Shown here: positions 1-7,864 of the stretch, one piece after another
How positions within the stretch are numbered: position 1 is the first letter of the stretch
Layout of the letters: every line of letters begins with the position of its first letter
The notes under the pieces: generated by a model
Told to the model about the DNA's origin: nothing
The model's input: only the letters and a program-made list of their open reading frames with translations
The model's database searches: none
Origin: Rhizobiaceae bacterium
GTDB lineage: Bacteria; Pseudomonadota; Alphaproteobacteria; Rhizobiales; Rhizobiaceae
Direction: 5' to 3'
NCBI GenBank assembly: GCA_019635755.1
Contig: JAHBYW010000011.1
Coordinates: forward strand, 1-64,000
DNA length: 64,000 nucleotides
Translations under genes and position numbers: made by a program

Positions 1-1
1 G

Positions 2-256
2 GGACATTGCTGCGCATATTGCGACTCGACCGGGCCGCTCACGCAAGACCACTTCATTCCACTCTCGTCGGCAAAGTGTCCCGGGACAATCCCCGGAAAC
101 ATTGTCCCAGCTTGCGCTTCCTGCAATTCCAGCAAGCGAGCAAGAGACCCCTTCTCGTGGGTCTCGGGTACGGAGCGGCTCGACCGGATCGTGTCCTACC
201 TGCGCGGCGCTCGGGTGTCAGTGGATCGAAAATCCGAAGCCTCGAATCTGGCTTAA
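2..256 (+). CDS. HNH endonuclease, 5' end cut by window edge
   Basis: This is the C-terminal 84 residues of an HNH-type endonuclease; the start lies off the window. Two zinc-knuckle pairs are visible, CAYC near the left edge and CASC about 40 residues later. They bracket the HNH core (QDHFIPLS, then GNIVPACASCNSSKRARDPF). The family nicks DNA and often acts as a homing or packaging-associated nuclease. The reading frame runs through the first bases of the window and stops at 254-256. Its last 150 bases overlap the reading frame of the following methyltransferase, which is unusual (see findings). The domain call is firm; the role is inferred. Confidence 0.8.
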   Translation, partial: GHCCAYCDSTGPLTQDHFIPLSSAKCPGTIPGNIVPACASCNSSKRARDPFSWVSGTERLDRIVSYLRGARVSVDRKSEASNLA

Positions 257-800
257 CCCTCCATTTCACCGCTACCAGGTCGGGACCTGGATCGGCCGGC
301 TCGCCGCGCACGGCCGCGGCACGGCGCTCCTCCATGCCCGCACCGAAACCGAGTGGTTCAAGATCATCTGGCGGAACGCGAGCGCGATTCTGTTCCTCGG
401 GCAACGCCTGACCTTCCACAAGCCGGACGGCTCTTTGCAAACCACGCGGAAGGGCGAGGTCGCCAATTCCGGCGCGCCCCCGGTGCTCTGCTCCTTCGGT
501 TTCGACGACGCCGATGTGCTCGCGGCCTGCGGGCTCGACGGGGCGTTCGTGCCGCTCAGGCTGCCGCGTAGCGTCGTGATCGTCGCGCTTGAGCCGAGCT
601 GGCGCGAGGCGGTCGAGGATGTGCTCGCCCGGGCGAGCGGGCCGGTGTCGCTCGAGGAACTCTATCGGGCCTTTGCCCGGCATCCCAAGGCCCGCGGTCG
701 CCGGCACTGGCGGGAGAAGGTGCGCCAGACCTTGAGGCGCGGCGGGTTCGCTCGGGTCGGCCGCGGTGTCTATGCAGCGGAGCCCTCCCATGCCGCGTGA
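102..800 (+). CDS. Phage N6-adenine DNA methyltransferase (Dam-like) with C-terminal winged helix; N-terminus apparently lost
   Basis: The protein resembles phage Dam-type N6-adenine methyltransferases: motif IV (IWLNPPF) near residue 48, then TETEWFK and a region ending in FGFDDADV. The last 65 residues (LYRAFARHPKARGRRHWREK onward) look like the winged-helix tail often attached to this family. The N-terminal section with the EWYTP and DPxx motifs is missing. The only start upstream of motif IV is TTG at 102, inside the HNH gene, and the frame stays open to the left edge. It may be an N-truncated relic, a frameshift fusion with the HNH, or part of a longer gene. Function depends on which is true. 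Confidence 0.6.
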   Translation: MSQLALPAIPASEQETPSRGSRVRSGSTGSCPTCAALGCQWIENPKPRIWLNPPFHRYQVGTWIGRLAAHGRGTALLHARTETEWFKIIWRNASAILFLGQRLTFHKPDGSLQTTRKGEVANSGAPPVLCSFGFDDADVLAACGLDGAFVPLRLPRSVVIVALEPSWREAVEDVLARASGPVSLEELYRAFARHPKARGRRHWREKVRQTLRRGGFARVGRGVYAAEPSHAA

Positions 801-1116
801 GACATTGCCTTCTCGCCGGCATGCGGTGACCCGTGAAATCCGCTGGCCGCCTGATCGTGGCCATGGGCAGATACAGGTCTCGATCGGCTTCTACGCCGAC
901 GGCAGGCCGGCCGAGGTCTTCGTCAACGGCTGCAAGGCCGGGACCGACGTCCAGGCTGTCGCTCGAGATGCTTCGATCATCATGTCGATGGCGCTGCAGC
1001 ACGGGGTTCCGCTTGAGGCCGTCTGCAAGGCCATTTCCCGAGACGAGCGAGGAAGAGCGGCCAGCCTCATCGGAGCCGTCGTCGATCTCATTGCGGAAGA
1101 GGTGGGCGGGCCATGA
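790..1116 (+). CDS. Stand-alone TSCPD-domain protein
   Basis: This 108-residue protein matches the TSCPD domain known from vitamin B12-dependent ribonucleotide reductases: GRPAEVFVNGCKAG, then RDASIIMSMALQHGVPLE and RDERGRAASLIGAVVDLI. No reductase catalytic subunit is in the window, so it is an orphan domain. Similar orphan TSCPD proteins occur in alphaproteobacterial genomes and phages. A GGAG seven bases upstream supports ATG 790 rather than 766. It overlaps the preceding gene by 11 bases and the next by 4, so the three are probably co-translated. The role (nucleotide metabolism, allosteric partner of host reductase) is inference. Confidence 0.75.
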   Translation: MPRETLPSRRHAVTREIRWPPDRGHGQIQVSIGFYADGRPAEVFVNGCKAGTDVQAVARDASIIMSMALQHGVPLEAVCKAISRDERGRAASLIGAVVDLIAEEVGGP

Positions 1117-1409
1117 CCAAAGACCGCAACCCCCGCTGCCTTCACTGCACGATCATTTATGCGATCGAAGCCTTCTACAGGCATCGCGGCGAAAGAGACG
1201 ACGTCACGGGCCATTACGTCATCGACATGAGCGAGGCCGTCGCCAAGGTCGGCGAGGTGATGGCGGAGCTTGTGCATCGTGCCCCGACACGGCCGCAGCG
1301 GAGACGATTCGAGAAATACGCACGGGACTGCCTCGAGGCCGGATTCCGACTCCAGGTCACAGGCAAGGTGCAGGCCGTCGAACTCGATGAACCGGAGGCG
1401 GAGCATTGA
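1113..1409 (+). CDS. Hypothetical protein, Cys-motif N-terminus
   Basis: A 98-residue protein that I do not recognise. An early CLHC pair (residues 9-12) could bind metal with His residues nearby; the rest is charged and predicted helical. ATGA overlap with the TSCPD gene and overlap with the D12 methyltransferase start show it sits inside a tightly packed early operon. Confidence 0.6.
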   Translation: MTKDRNPRCLHCTIIYAIEAFYRHRGERDDVTGHYVIDMSEAVAKVGEVMAELVHRAPTRPQRRRFEKYARDCLEAGFRLQVTGKVQAVELDEPEAEH

Positions 1410-2428
1410 CCGCCCCGACCCGCCCCGTCCTCCGCTGGCATGGCGGCAAGTGGAAGCTGGCGCCGTGGGTGATCGCCCATTTCCCGCTGCACCGCGTCTA
1501 TGTCGAGCCGTTCGGCGGGGCGGGGAGCGTGCTCCTCCGCAAGCCGCGCTGCTACGCCGAGATCTGGAACGACCTCGACGACGAGGTGGTGAACCTGTTC
1601 CGCGTGCTCCGCGACGAGCGTTTGGCGGCGCGGCTGATCGGGCTTCTCGAACTGACGCCGTTCGCCCGCGCCGAGTTCATGGACGCCAACGGGGCATGCG
1701 ACGATCCGGTCGAGCGGGCGCGGCGGCTCTGCATCCGCGCTTTCATGGGCTTCGGATCGAACGCGCATTCCTCCTCGCCGGAGGCGCGGCGGACCGGCTT
1801 CCGCTCGCACAGCCGCGTCAAGACCTCGCTCCGCGAGCCGGCCGACGGCGGCTACCGATCGACCGGGTTCAGGGCCAACTCGGCGCGCTCCGGCACCACG
1901 CCGGCGCACGACTGGGCGCACTATCCGGAGGCCGTGCGGCTGATCGTCGAGCGGGTCCTCAAGGTGACGATCGAGCACCGCGACGCGCTCGAGGTGATGG
2001 CGCAGCACGACTCGCGGGAAACGCTGCACTATGTCGATCCGCCCTACCTGCCCGAGACGCGTTCGCCGGCGAACCGCCACGACCTCAAGCACCGGATGTA
2101 CCGCCACGAACTGACCGCGGCCGACCACGCCGCGCTCCTCGATTTTCTCAAGGGGCTGTCCGGCATGGTGGTGCTCTCGGGCTATCCCTCGGCGCTCTAC
2201 GACGCGGCGCTCCATGACTGGCGGCGGGTGACGACGGAGACGCATGCCGACGGCGCCCGGAAGCGCACCGAGGTGCTGTGGATCAACCCGGCGGCATGCG
2301 ACGCGCTCGACAAGGCGCAAGCGCCGCTCCTCGCCAGGATGCAGGCGCCGGTGGAAGCGCCATCAGTCGACGGAAAGATCGCAAGCGATGCACAGCTCGT
2401 GGCCCTGGCGGAGGCTTTGCCGACATGA
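1406..2428 (+). CDS. D12-class adenine-specific DNA methyltransferase
   Basis: A 340-residue N6-adenine methyltransferase of the MethyltransfD12/Dam class. It shows the N-terminal WHGGKWKLAPW element, the SAM-binding motif EPFGGAGSVLL (residues 35-45) and catalytic motif DPPY (211-214). The recognition region lies between them. It would transfer a methyl group from SAM to adenine in a short DNA target, perhaps protecting phage DNA from host restriction or imitating host GANTC/GATC marking; the target cannot be read from sequence. The start is TTG at 1406, overlapping the previous stop, with a GGAGGCGGAG ribosome site. It is the second of three methyltransferase domains in the early region. 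Confidence 0.9.
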   Translation: MTAPTRPVLRWHGGKWKLAPWVIAHFPLHRVYVEPFGGAGSVLLRKPRCYAEIWNDLDDEVVNLFRVLRDERLAARLIGLLELTPFARAEFMDANGACDDPVERARRLCIRAFMGFGSNAHSSSPEARRTGFRSHSRVKTSLREPADGGYRSTGFRANSARSGTTPAHDWAHYPEAVRLIVERVLKVTIEHRDALEVMAQHDSRETLHYVDPPYLPETRSPANRHDLKHRMYRHELTAADHAALLDFLKGLSGMVVLSGYPSALYDAALHDWRRVTTETHADGARKRTEVLWINPAACDALDKAQAPLLARMQAPVEAPSVDGKIASDAQLVALAEALPT

Positions 2429-2850
2429 GCGCCATCAACCGCAAGGGTGTCATTCTGAATCACGAGGGGCAGATCTTGCAGCTCGCCGGCAGTGCCGGGC
2501 CAGACACGGCGTCCGACTACGCCCGTTGTGTCGTCGACGGCGCGATGAACGCCATCATCCGCATGGAAGGGGCGGAGAAGGCCTCGGCCTTTGCTTTCGG
2601 CGTAGCGGATCGTGTTGCAGGAGGCTTGAGGGAGCCGACGGCGATCTTCCCGGTCGCGTCGGCTCCGTCGCTTTCGACGCCGGCGGATGACGTGACGGAG
2701 CGGGCCCTCGATGCCCTTGAGGCAGTTCTGAGCGAGACGCCAGCGTCGCCTCCGGCGGCCATGCCCGGCATCCCGCCATGGGTCTACGGCTGCGCTGTGA
2801 TCGTCGCGATGTGCATCGGCTTTATGGCCGGGCAGGGGTGGCCGCGATGA
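2425..2850 (+). CDS. Hypothetical C-terminally anchored membrane protein
   Basis: 141 residues. The body is soluble and Ala-rich (GAMNAIIRMEGAEKASAFAF), followed by a Pro/Ala linker and one C-terminal transmembrane helix (WVYGCAVIVAMCIGFMAG). It is probably tail-anchored in the inner membrane with its bulk in the cytoplasm. ATGA overlaps at both ends place it in the same transcript as the methyltransferase and the XF1762-like gene. No known family recognised. Confidence 0.65.
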   Translation: MSAINRKGVILNHEGQILQLAGSAGPDTASDYARCVVDGAMNAIIRMEGAEKASAFAFGVADRVAGGLREPTAIFPVASAPSLSTPADDVTERALDALEAVLSETPASPPAAMPGIPPWVYGCAVIVAMCIGFMAGQGWPR

Positions 2851-3317
2851 GGATCGTGCCGATGATCCTTCGCGAGGCAAATGACTTCGTCGAGAAGTGG
2901 CACCGCCATTCGGCGAGGACGTCGAACGACGGCGGCAAGTTCGCGATCGGCCTCGAGCACGAAGGCGAGCTCGTCGGCGTTGCGATCGTCGGACGCCCGA
3001 TCGCGCGTCTCCTTCAGGTCCAGGGCGCAGCCGAACTGCTCCGCCTATGCACATCACCCTCGGCGCCAAAGGGCTCCGGCTCGAAACTCTACAGTCGGGC
3101 GAAGCGCATCTGGCAACTGATGGGTGGCACGAAGTTCCACACCTACACGCTCGCCAAGGAGAGCGGCGACAGCATGCGCGGTGCCGGCTTGAAGGAGCCG
3201 GTCGTCGAGATCGACGGCGAGCAGTGGGACCGGCGGAAACGCCGCCGATCGCGAAAGCCGATTCATGACGAGCCCAAGCGCCGATGGTCGGAAGACCTGC
3301 CGGAGTTGCCACTGTGA
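2847..3317 (+). CDS. XF1762 family protein (GNAT-like fold)
   Basis: 156 residues, recognised by the family signature MRIVPMILREANDFVEKWHRH, then GLEHEGELVGVAIVGRPIAR and LLRLCTSP. The XF1762 family is widespread in phages and resembles acetyltransferase folds, but no reaction is established. The Lys/Arg-rich C-terminus suggests nucleic-acid contact. ATGA overlaps on both sides show co-translation with the neighbours. Confidence 0.75.
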   Translation: MRIVPMILREANDFVEKWHRHSARTSNDGGKFAIGLEHEGELVGVAIVGRPIARLLQVQGAAELLRLCTSPSAPKGSGSKLYSRAKRIWQLMGGTKFHTYTLAKESGDSMRGAGLKEPVVEIDGEQWDRRKRRRSRKPIHDEPKRRWSEDLPELPL

Positions 3318-3514
3318 AGCCCGCCAACATCATCAAAGGCGAAGCCTTTCCCAAAGACTGGGAAGTGACTCCGACTCCTGAAGGCGGCTGCATCATCAAG
3401 TCTCCAGTCGCGACCTATGAGTTTTCGCATTTCGAAGACGCAGTTCTGTATCGGGATTTCATCACGACAAGGTCGAAGAGCGTTGATCGAGACAAGAGGG
3501 GAGCGGCGGGATGA
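3314..3514 (+). CDS. Small hypothetical protein
   Basis: 66 residues from GTG 3314, which overlaps the previous stop. The fold may be a small beta-sheet unit (DWEVTPTPEGGCIIKSPVATYEF, split by loops). It ends in ATGA overlap with the replication initiator. No function visible. Confidence 0.55.
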   Translation: MKPANIIKGEAFPKDWEVTPTPEGGCIIKSPVATYEFSHFEDAVLYRDFITTRSKSVDRDKRGAAG

Positions 3515-4974
3515 GCTCCAAGCTCCTCGGCGACGCCTTCGATGCCGACATCAAGCCGATCGCCTACAAGGTCGTGCTGCTCAAGCTCGTTGATGCTGCG
3601 CGCGATGACGGGACCAAAATCTGGCCGAGCGTCAAAACCATCGCCAAGGCCGCCGGAGTCTCCGAGCGCCACACTAAGCGCGTGCTCCATGGCTTCGTCA
3701 GCGTCGGGCTCCTCCGAGTGACTCAGATCGGTGGCAAAGGCCGCGGCGATACGACTGAATATTCCCTCGATCTTGCGACACTCCGCCGGCTCGGCACAAG
3801 CCATAGTGTGACATTTGTGAACGGGACGGGAACGTTCGAAAAAAAGGGTGACATGGTGTCCGAACCCGAAAAAAGGGTGACACCAGAAGCAGTTAAGGGT
3901 GACACCAGTCACCCCCAACCCCTTAAGGACCCCTTAGAGGAGAGAGAGGGCGCACGCGCGCAAGGGCAAAAACAGGCCCTCAACCTCAACCTCAAGCCGA
4001 TCATGGACGGGAAGCCGGAGGAGGCGCTGGCCGCGATCGAGCGGCATTGGCCGCCAGGCGCCGTTGGAAACCGGGCCAAGGCCCTCGGCCTCCTCGCCGA
4101 CATGACGCCGGAGCAGCGGAAGCGCGAGGTTGACGCCGCGCCGCGGTATCTCCGGGCGCTGAAGGACGAAAAACGCAAGTACGTCCCGGCGATCGAGACC
4201 TATCTCGCCAACGGCGATTCCGAGCGGTTCCCAGAGCCTCGTGGCAGCACCGCAGCGGAACCTGAGATCGAGCTCAAGCCGTACGTCGCCGAGCTTTGGG
4301 CGATGCTCTGGCGCGCTGTGAAGGCCAGCAAGCCGGAAGCCGTCGCGTATGCCCTCAGCCGCATGGACAAGGGGTTGACGACCGTGCAGCGGGCCGTGCC
4401 GCCGGCGGACGAAGTCTCGGCCCTGGTCGCCGTCAAGATCGGTTCGCCGGAGCATGAGGCATGGTCGGTCTGGTGTCAGCGGATGGGCATCCGGTTGCCG
4501 GCGCCGAGCATGCTGCCCGTGGTGTTCGTGCCGTCACCCGCACCGGACCAGGTGAAGATGGTGGGCTATCGCCCTTACCAGCTTCTGCGGCCGCAGCGTC
4601 TCGAATACCGGTCGAAGATCTGGTGGTGGCGATTGCATCAGCGCATTGCCGATGGAAAGCCGTTGGTCACTTACGTCGGGAAGCAACGTGTCGATCCGGT
4701 CGAGGAAGTGCGTCGAAAGGTGGGTACGGATGAGGTGCACTTCGGCCCATGGCCCGCGGATTCCGATCTCGCCGGGATGGTGATGATCAAAACGCTCACG
4801 GACGAATTCGAGCAGTGGAACACCTACTTTGCGCGTCTCGGGTCGAGCCTCGATCTCTGGCCTGACAATCACATCTGGGTGCCGAGCCGGTATCCGCCGG
4901 CTGTCTTCACGCCGAAGCCGGCGGACCCTGTCCCCGACTACGAAGCCCTCGAAGCGATGGGAGAGATGCGGTGA
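3511..4974 (+). CDS. Replication initiator, O-like, with N-terminal winged helix
   Basis: 487 residues. The N-terminal 80 form a helix-turn-helix of the HTH_36 type (IWPSVKTIAKAAGVSERHTK, then GLLRVTQIGGKGRGDTTEY), as found in phage and plasmid replication initiators. A low-complexity linker follows (residues about 105-165). The remaining 320 residues are unfamiliar and may recruit a host helicase. The linker DNA carries three copies of AAGGGTGACA plus related copies, so the gene probably contains its own origin, as lambda O does. It lies in the + strand early operon after the methyltransferases. The initiator role is inferred from HTH, iterons and map position. Confidence 0.75.
   Translation: MSSKLLGDAFDADIKPIAYKVVLLKLVDAARDDGTKIWPSVKTIAKAAGVSERHTKRVLHGFVSVGLLRVTQIGGKGRGDTTEYSLDLATLRRLGTSHSVTFVNGTGTFEKKGDMVSEPEKRVTPEAVKGDTSHPQPLKDPLEEREGARAQGQKQALNLNLKPIMDGKPEEALAAIERHWPPGAVGNRAKALGLLADMTPEQRKREVDAAPRYLRALKDEKRKYVPAIETYLANGDSERFPEPRGSTAAEPEIELKPYVAELWAMLWRAVKASKPEAVAYALSRMDKGLTTVQRAVPPADEVSALVAVKIGSPEHEAWSVWCQRMGIRLPAPSMLPVVFVPSPAPDQVKMVGYRPYQLLRPQRLEYRSKIWWWRLHQRIADGKPLVTYVGKQRVDPVEEVRRKVGTDEVHFGPWPADSDLAGMVMIKTLTDEFEQWNTYFARLGSSLDLWPDNHIWVPSRYPPAVFTPKPADPVPDYEALEAMGEMR
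3815..3914 (+). repeat. Iteron cluster, candidate replication origin inside the initiator gene
   Basis: Direct repeats of AAGGGTGACA start at 3844, 3873 and 3895. A weaker copy, AGTGTGACA, lies at 3815-3823, and an inverted copy (GTCACCCCC) at 3908-3916. Spacing of the direct copies is about 30, 29 and 22 bp. Copy two is in a different reading frame from copies one and three, so selection acts on DNA rather than protein. Origin function is inferred by analogy with lambda. Confidence 0.65.
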
Positions 4975-5462
4975 GCCTAACAGCCGAGCGTCTTCGCGAA
5001 TTGTTGTCCTACGATCCGACGACTGGCGTGTTCGTTTGGCGCGTCCGGAGGGGGCCGATTGCTGCGGGAAGCGTCGCAGGCACACCTGATGGCATCGGCT
5101 ACATACAGATACGCATTGATCGGAAGCATTATCGAGCGCAGCGACTAGCGTGGCTTTACGTCACCGGCGAGATGCCGCCGCATCAGGTCGACCACGTTAA
5201 CGGAGAGCGATCTGATAATCGTTGGGCGAACTTGCGGAAGGCGACCAACGCACAGAACTCCGCCAATCAGCGATTGAAAAGGTGCAACACCTCAGGGTTT
5301 AAGGGTGTCTGTTGGCACGCCGGCGGTCGGGCGTGGATGGCGCGAATCCGCGCGAACGGGAAGAGTCATTATCTCGGGCTGTTCGGAAGTCGGGAAGCGG
5401 CGCACGCGGCATATGTGGCCGCCGCCGACAAGCTTCACGGTGAATTTGCGAGGACGGAATGA
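4971..5462 (+). CDS. HNH homing endonuclease with AP2 domain
   Basis: 163 residues. The HNH core is VDHVNGERSDNRWANLRKAT (residues about 74-93). An AP2-type DNA-binding domain follows (SGFKGVCWHAGGRAWMARI, then YLGLFGSREAAHAAY). This HNH-AP2 arrangement is typical of freestanding homing endonucleases that spread between phage genomes. GTG start overlaps the initiator stop. It is not needed for phage growth as far as the family is known. Confidence 0.9.
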   Translation: MSLTAERLRELLSYDPTTGVFVWRVRRGPIAAGSVAGTPDGIGYIQIRIDRKHYRAQRLAWLYVTGEMPPHQVDHVNGERSDNRWANLRKATNAQNSANQRLKRCNTSGFKGVCWHAGGRAWMARIRANGKSHYLGLFGSREAAHAAYVAAADKLHGEFARTE

Positions 5463-5677
5463 TGTCCGCCATTGGTTGGGTTAGCGGCTGGGCGCTCCCG
5501 ACGCGCCGCTGGTCGAAGGCCCATTACTTTCGGCGGAGCGGCTCAGGAATCGTCTCGCTCTGCAAGCATAAGCAGCCGGACGATGGCCGCCTCTTCGAAG
5601 CCGGCTCATTCCCTAGATGCAGGCTGTGTGAGCGGGCGATCAAGTTTCATGGAATCGCAGTAGATGGAGCGGGGTAG
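5459..5677 (+). CDS. Small putative zinc-binding protein
   Basis: 72 residues with a C-x-H ... C-x2-C arrangement (LCKHKQ, then CRLC), suggesting one zinc site. It starts with ATG overlapping the HNH stop. Family not recognised. Confidence 0.5.
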   Translation: MMSAIGWVSGWALPTRRWSKAHYFRRSGSGIVSLCKHKQPDDGRLFEAGSFPRCRLCERAIKFHGIAVDGAG

Positions 5678-5680
5678 ACC

Positions 5681-6529
5681 TTGGGCAAAGGCAGCGCATC
5701 ACATCGTAGCAGGAACGGCAGGGGAGGCCGGCATAGGAAAGTCGGCGTCCCTCGCGTCGGCGGTCGGATCAGCCAGTCGAAGGAAGTCCGTGTCGAGATT
5801 CGCGACCGGGAGAAACGCGAGTCCGAAACCGACGCGATGGCTGTCGCTGTCGACGCTCGACGCCGGCATTATGATGCCCCCGATTCGACCGTGAAGGATC
5901 AGCGCTGGTCGACCGCGATCGGTCGTCTGTTCCTTTCGGCGGAGATCAGCGAGGAGCAATACGAAGCCGCGCAGATGCTCCTCCAGGTCCGCATCCGCTA
6001 CATGAAGGCGATCGGAGCGCCGGGACAGCCGGTCAACGTCTCTGAGCCGATGCAGCCATGCGTCGAGTGCGGTGCCAAGGTGCTCTGCGACCCGTGTGCT
6101 GCTGAATCGAAGGACCGAAAGAAGGCGAGATGGGATGCGGCCGCTGCCGTGCTCGCCGGCCTCGAGGCGGAGATCCATTCCGCTCTGCCGCGGATGGCGA
6201 TCGACAACATCGTGCTCCGCGACATCGAGATGAATCACCTCAACCCATGGCTTCGGATCGCGCTCAACCGGTTCGCCGTGCACTTCGCCGGGATCAAGGT
6301 GCGATCGCCACGACGCGCGCCGAAGGGGTCTGTTGCTTTCGACGAAGGCACGCCGATAAGCGAGGCCGAGGAGGCGACCATGATGACGCCGTCGGAATTC
6401 CTGGCCGAACTCGAAGCGGCCATGGAGAAGATCCGGGCGGCTAAGCGGGCGAGGCAGGAACCGGAGGCGAAGCCGGATCGGTTCCTCCGGAGCTTCGCGA
6501 CTTTCGGCGAGGAGAGCGGCTCACCCTGA
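5681..6529 (+). CDS. Hypothetical protein with basic N-terminus and zinc-ribbon-like knuckle
   Basis: 282 residues from a TTG start. The first 45 are Arg/Gly-rich. The middle is helical and contains a Cys cluster, CVECGAKVLCDPC (about residues 127-139), likely to bind zinc. The C-terminal 70 are an acidic/basic helix. The middle section resembles proteins of unknown role seen in alphaproteobacterial phages next to replication genes; DNA binding is plausible. The end of the gene (GEESGSP) carries one of the TTTCGGCG motifs described in the findings. Confidence 0.6.
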   Translation: MGKGSASHRSRNGRGGRHRKVGVPRVGGRISQSKEVRVEIRDREKRESETDAMAVAVDARRRHYDAPDSTVKDQRWSTAIGRLFLSAEISEEQYEAAQMLLQVRIRYMKAIGAPGQPVNVSEPMQPCVECGAKVLCDPCAAESKDRKKARWDAAAAVLAGLEAEIHSALPRMAIDNIVLRDIEMNHLNPWLRIALNRFAVHFAGIKVRSPRRAPKGSVAFDEGTPISEAEEATMMTPSEFLAELEAAMEKIRAAKRARQEPEAKPDRFLRSFATFGEESGSP

Positions 6530-6859
6530 CTTTCGGCGAGCGCTCGTTTTCGACGGGCGGGCGTGGTAGGCGGCGAGCATCGAACAGAGGAGGCCGAGTC
6601 CATGCCGTTACCCAAAGCCTCGGATTTCGACGGGCCGGTTGCTAACCCGCCGCTCTCCGGCCCGGCTGTCGACGCACTCAGGAATAGGAAAGAGCCGGAC
6701 AACGCCCTGCGTTTCACGGAGGAGGAGTTCGACCGCAACTTCGAGGCCATGAAGGGCCGGATGAGGGAAGCGACGAAGCGGTTCCTCGCCGAAGCTGACG
6801 CGACGCTCACCAAGCGTCTACGCTCGCCCTGACTTTCGGTAAGCGCTCGCTTTCGACGG
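6525..6859 (+). repeat. Pair of direct repeats flanking a small gene
   Basis: The segments at 6525-6556 and 6827-6859 are near-identical: CCCTGACTTTCGG, then AAGCGCTCG or GAGCGCTCG, then YTTTCGACGG. They lie just after the stop codons of two adjacent + strand genes and bracket the 76-residue gene at 6602. Each copy contains one or two TTTCGRCG octamers. Confidence 0.7.
6602..6832 (+). CDS. Small acidic hypothetical protein
   Basis: 76 residues. Start ATG 6602 follows GAGGAGG by eight bases. The C-terminal 45 residues form a charged helix (FTEEEFDRNFEAMKGRMREA). It is the last gene of the + strand early operon, followed by the convergent - strand operon. No family recognised. Confidence 0.6.
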   Translation: MPLPKASDFDGPVANPPLSGPAVDALRNRKEPDNALRFTEEEFDRNFEAMKGRMREATKRFLAEADATLTKRLRSP

Positions 6860-6861
6860 CG

Positions 6862-7356
6862 CTATTGGTCCGCCTCGCGTTCGACGACAGCGAATTCGTC
6901 GACCAGGATGACGCTGGCCCGGTTCCCCATGATCGTAACCTTGCGCCACGCGATTGCATCCTCCTCGTATGCGTCAAGCGGCGTGTCGGGCCCAGACGGA
7001 TCGTAGTCGCGGAACGCCGCAAGCTCAGTCCGTGGCCGCCGGCTCTTCCCAAGGCTGATGGTTCCATCAGCGAAAAGGAACGCCGTCTGCAGACGCGGGA
7101 GGGTGGCCGGCGGTGCTGTGCCGTACTCCCAACTATCATTGAGGCCGTCGCCTTCCTGCACAACGATCTGGGTAGCGCGAAGTCGGAACGGCAAGCCGCT
7201 CATCCTCGGCGCGGCGATACCGAGGGAGTCGGCGAGAGCCGCCTCGAAGGCGTGGGCCGTGACGGGCGACGCGACGTGCACGGTCAATGATACGGTCTTC
7301 GGGTCGATGTTGTATTGTGCAAGCCAGTTCTGCAGGGCGATAATTGCTCGCTCCAT
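6862..7356 (-). CDS. Hypothetical protein
   Basis: 164 residues; ATG 7356 has a strong AAGGAGG five bases upstream. The N-terminus (ALQNWLAQYNIDPKTVSLTV, then AHAFEAALADSLG) and a basic segment around residue 110 are the only marks. It is the last gene of the leftward 13.3-6.9 kb operon and lies one base after the previous gene. No function visible. Confidence 0.65.
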   Translation of the reverse strand: MERAIIALQNWLAQYNIDPKTVSLTVHVASPVTAHAFEAALADSLGIAAPRMSGLPFRLRATQIVVQEGDGLNDSWEYGTAPPATLPRLQTAFLFADGTISLGKSRRPRTELAAFRDYDPSGPDTPLDAYEEDAIAWRKVTIMGNRASVILVDEFAVVEREADQ

Positions 7357-7357
7357 C

Positions 7358-7864
7358 TCAGCCTCCTTCGCTTTCGACGCGCTGCCGCCTGCGCTCCAAC
7401 CACTCCGGCTTGATGCTCGTATGTTCGGCGACGATCTTCTGAGCATACTCGAGGGCGCCGGGGAACTTCCGGAGCACGGGCAGGATCCAGCGTGCGGCGA
7501 ACGGCACTTCCTGGACGCCTTCGATCTGCTGCATCACCCGGTCCTGTTTCGTGCCCCACATGGTTGCCCATTCTGACGGGAAGATGTCCGTCAGGCCGAG
7601 CTCGTGGGCGAACTCGTCGCCGGTGAGCTTGCGGCTGATCTCGCGGCGATCGCCGAAGGTCTTGCGGGCGTTGAGCGAGTCGCGGAGCACGCGGAGCGCC
7701 ATCAGCTCGGCCGCCTCCTTTGTCGCGTAGACCGCCGGCTGCTCATCGTCGAGGACATAATCGACCGGAACGCCGGGATAGCCGAATTCGGCGAGCCAGC
7801 CTTTGCCGGCCTCGTTTTCGACGGCACGGGCGACATAGGTGCGGCCTGGGGTGCGGGTGCTCAT
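7358..7864 (-). CDS. Hypothetical protein
   Basis: 168 residues, mostly helical, from ATG 7864, which overlaps the preceding stop by four bases. A segment KTFGDRREISRKLTGDEFAH and a C-terminal EWLERRRQR stretch could contact nucleic acid, but nothing is diagnostic. It ends ESEGG, encoded across a TTTCGACG octamer. Confidence 0.6.
   Translation of the reverse strand: MSTRTPGRTYVARAVENEAGKGWLAEFGYPGVPVDYVLDDEQPAVYATKEAAELMALRVLRDSLNARKTFGDRREISRKLTGDEFAHELGLTDIFPSEWATMWGTKQDRVMQQIEGVQEVPFAARWILPVLRKFPGALEYAQKIVAEHTSIKPEWLERRRQRVESEGG

Noticed and set aside
1214-2320. Antisense frame over the D12 methyltransferase
   Set aside because: Low-complexity Arg-rich shadow; the + strand enzyme has clear motifs.
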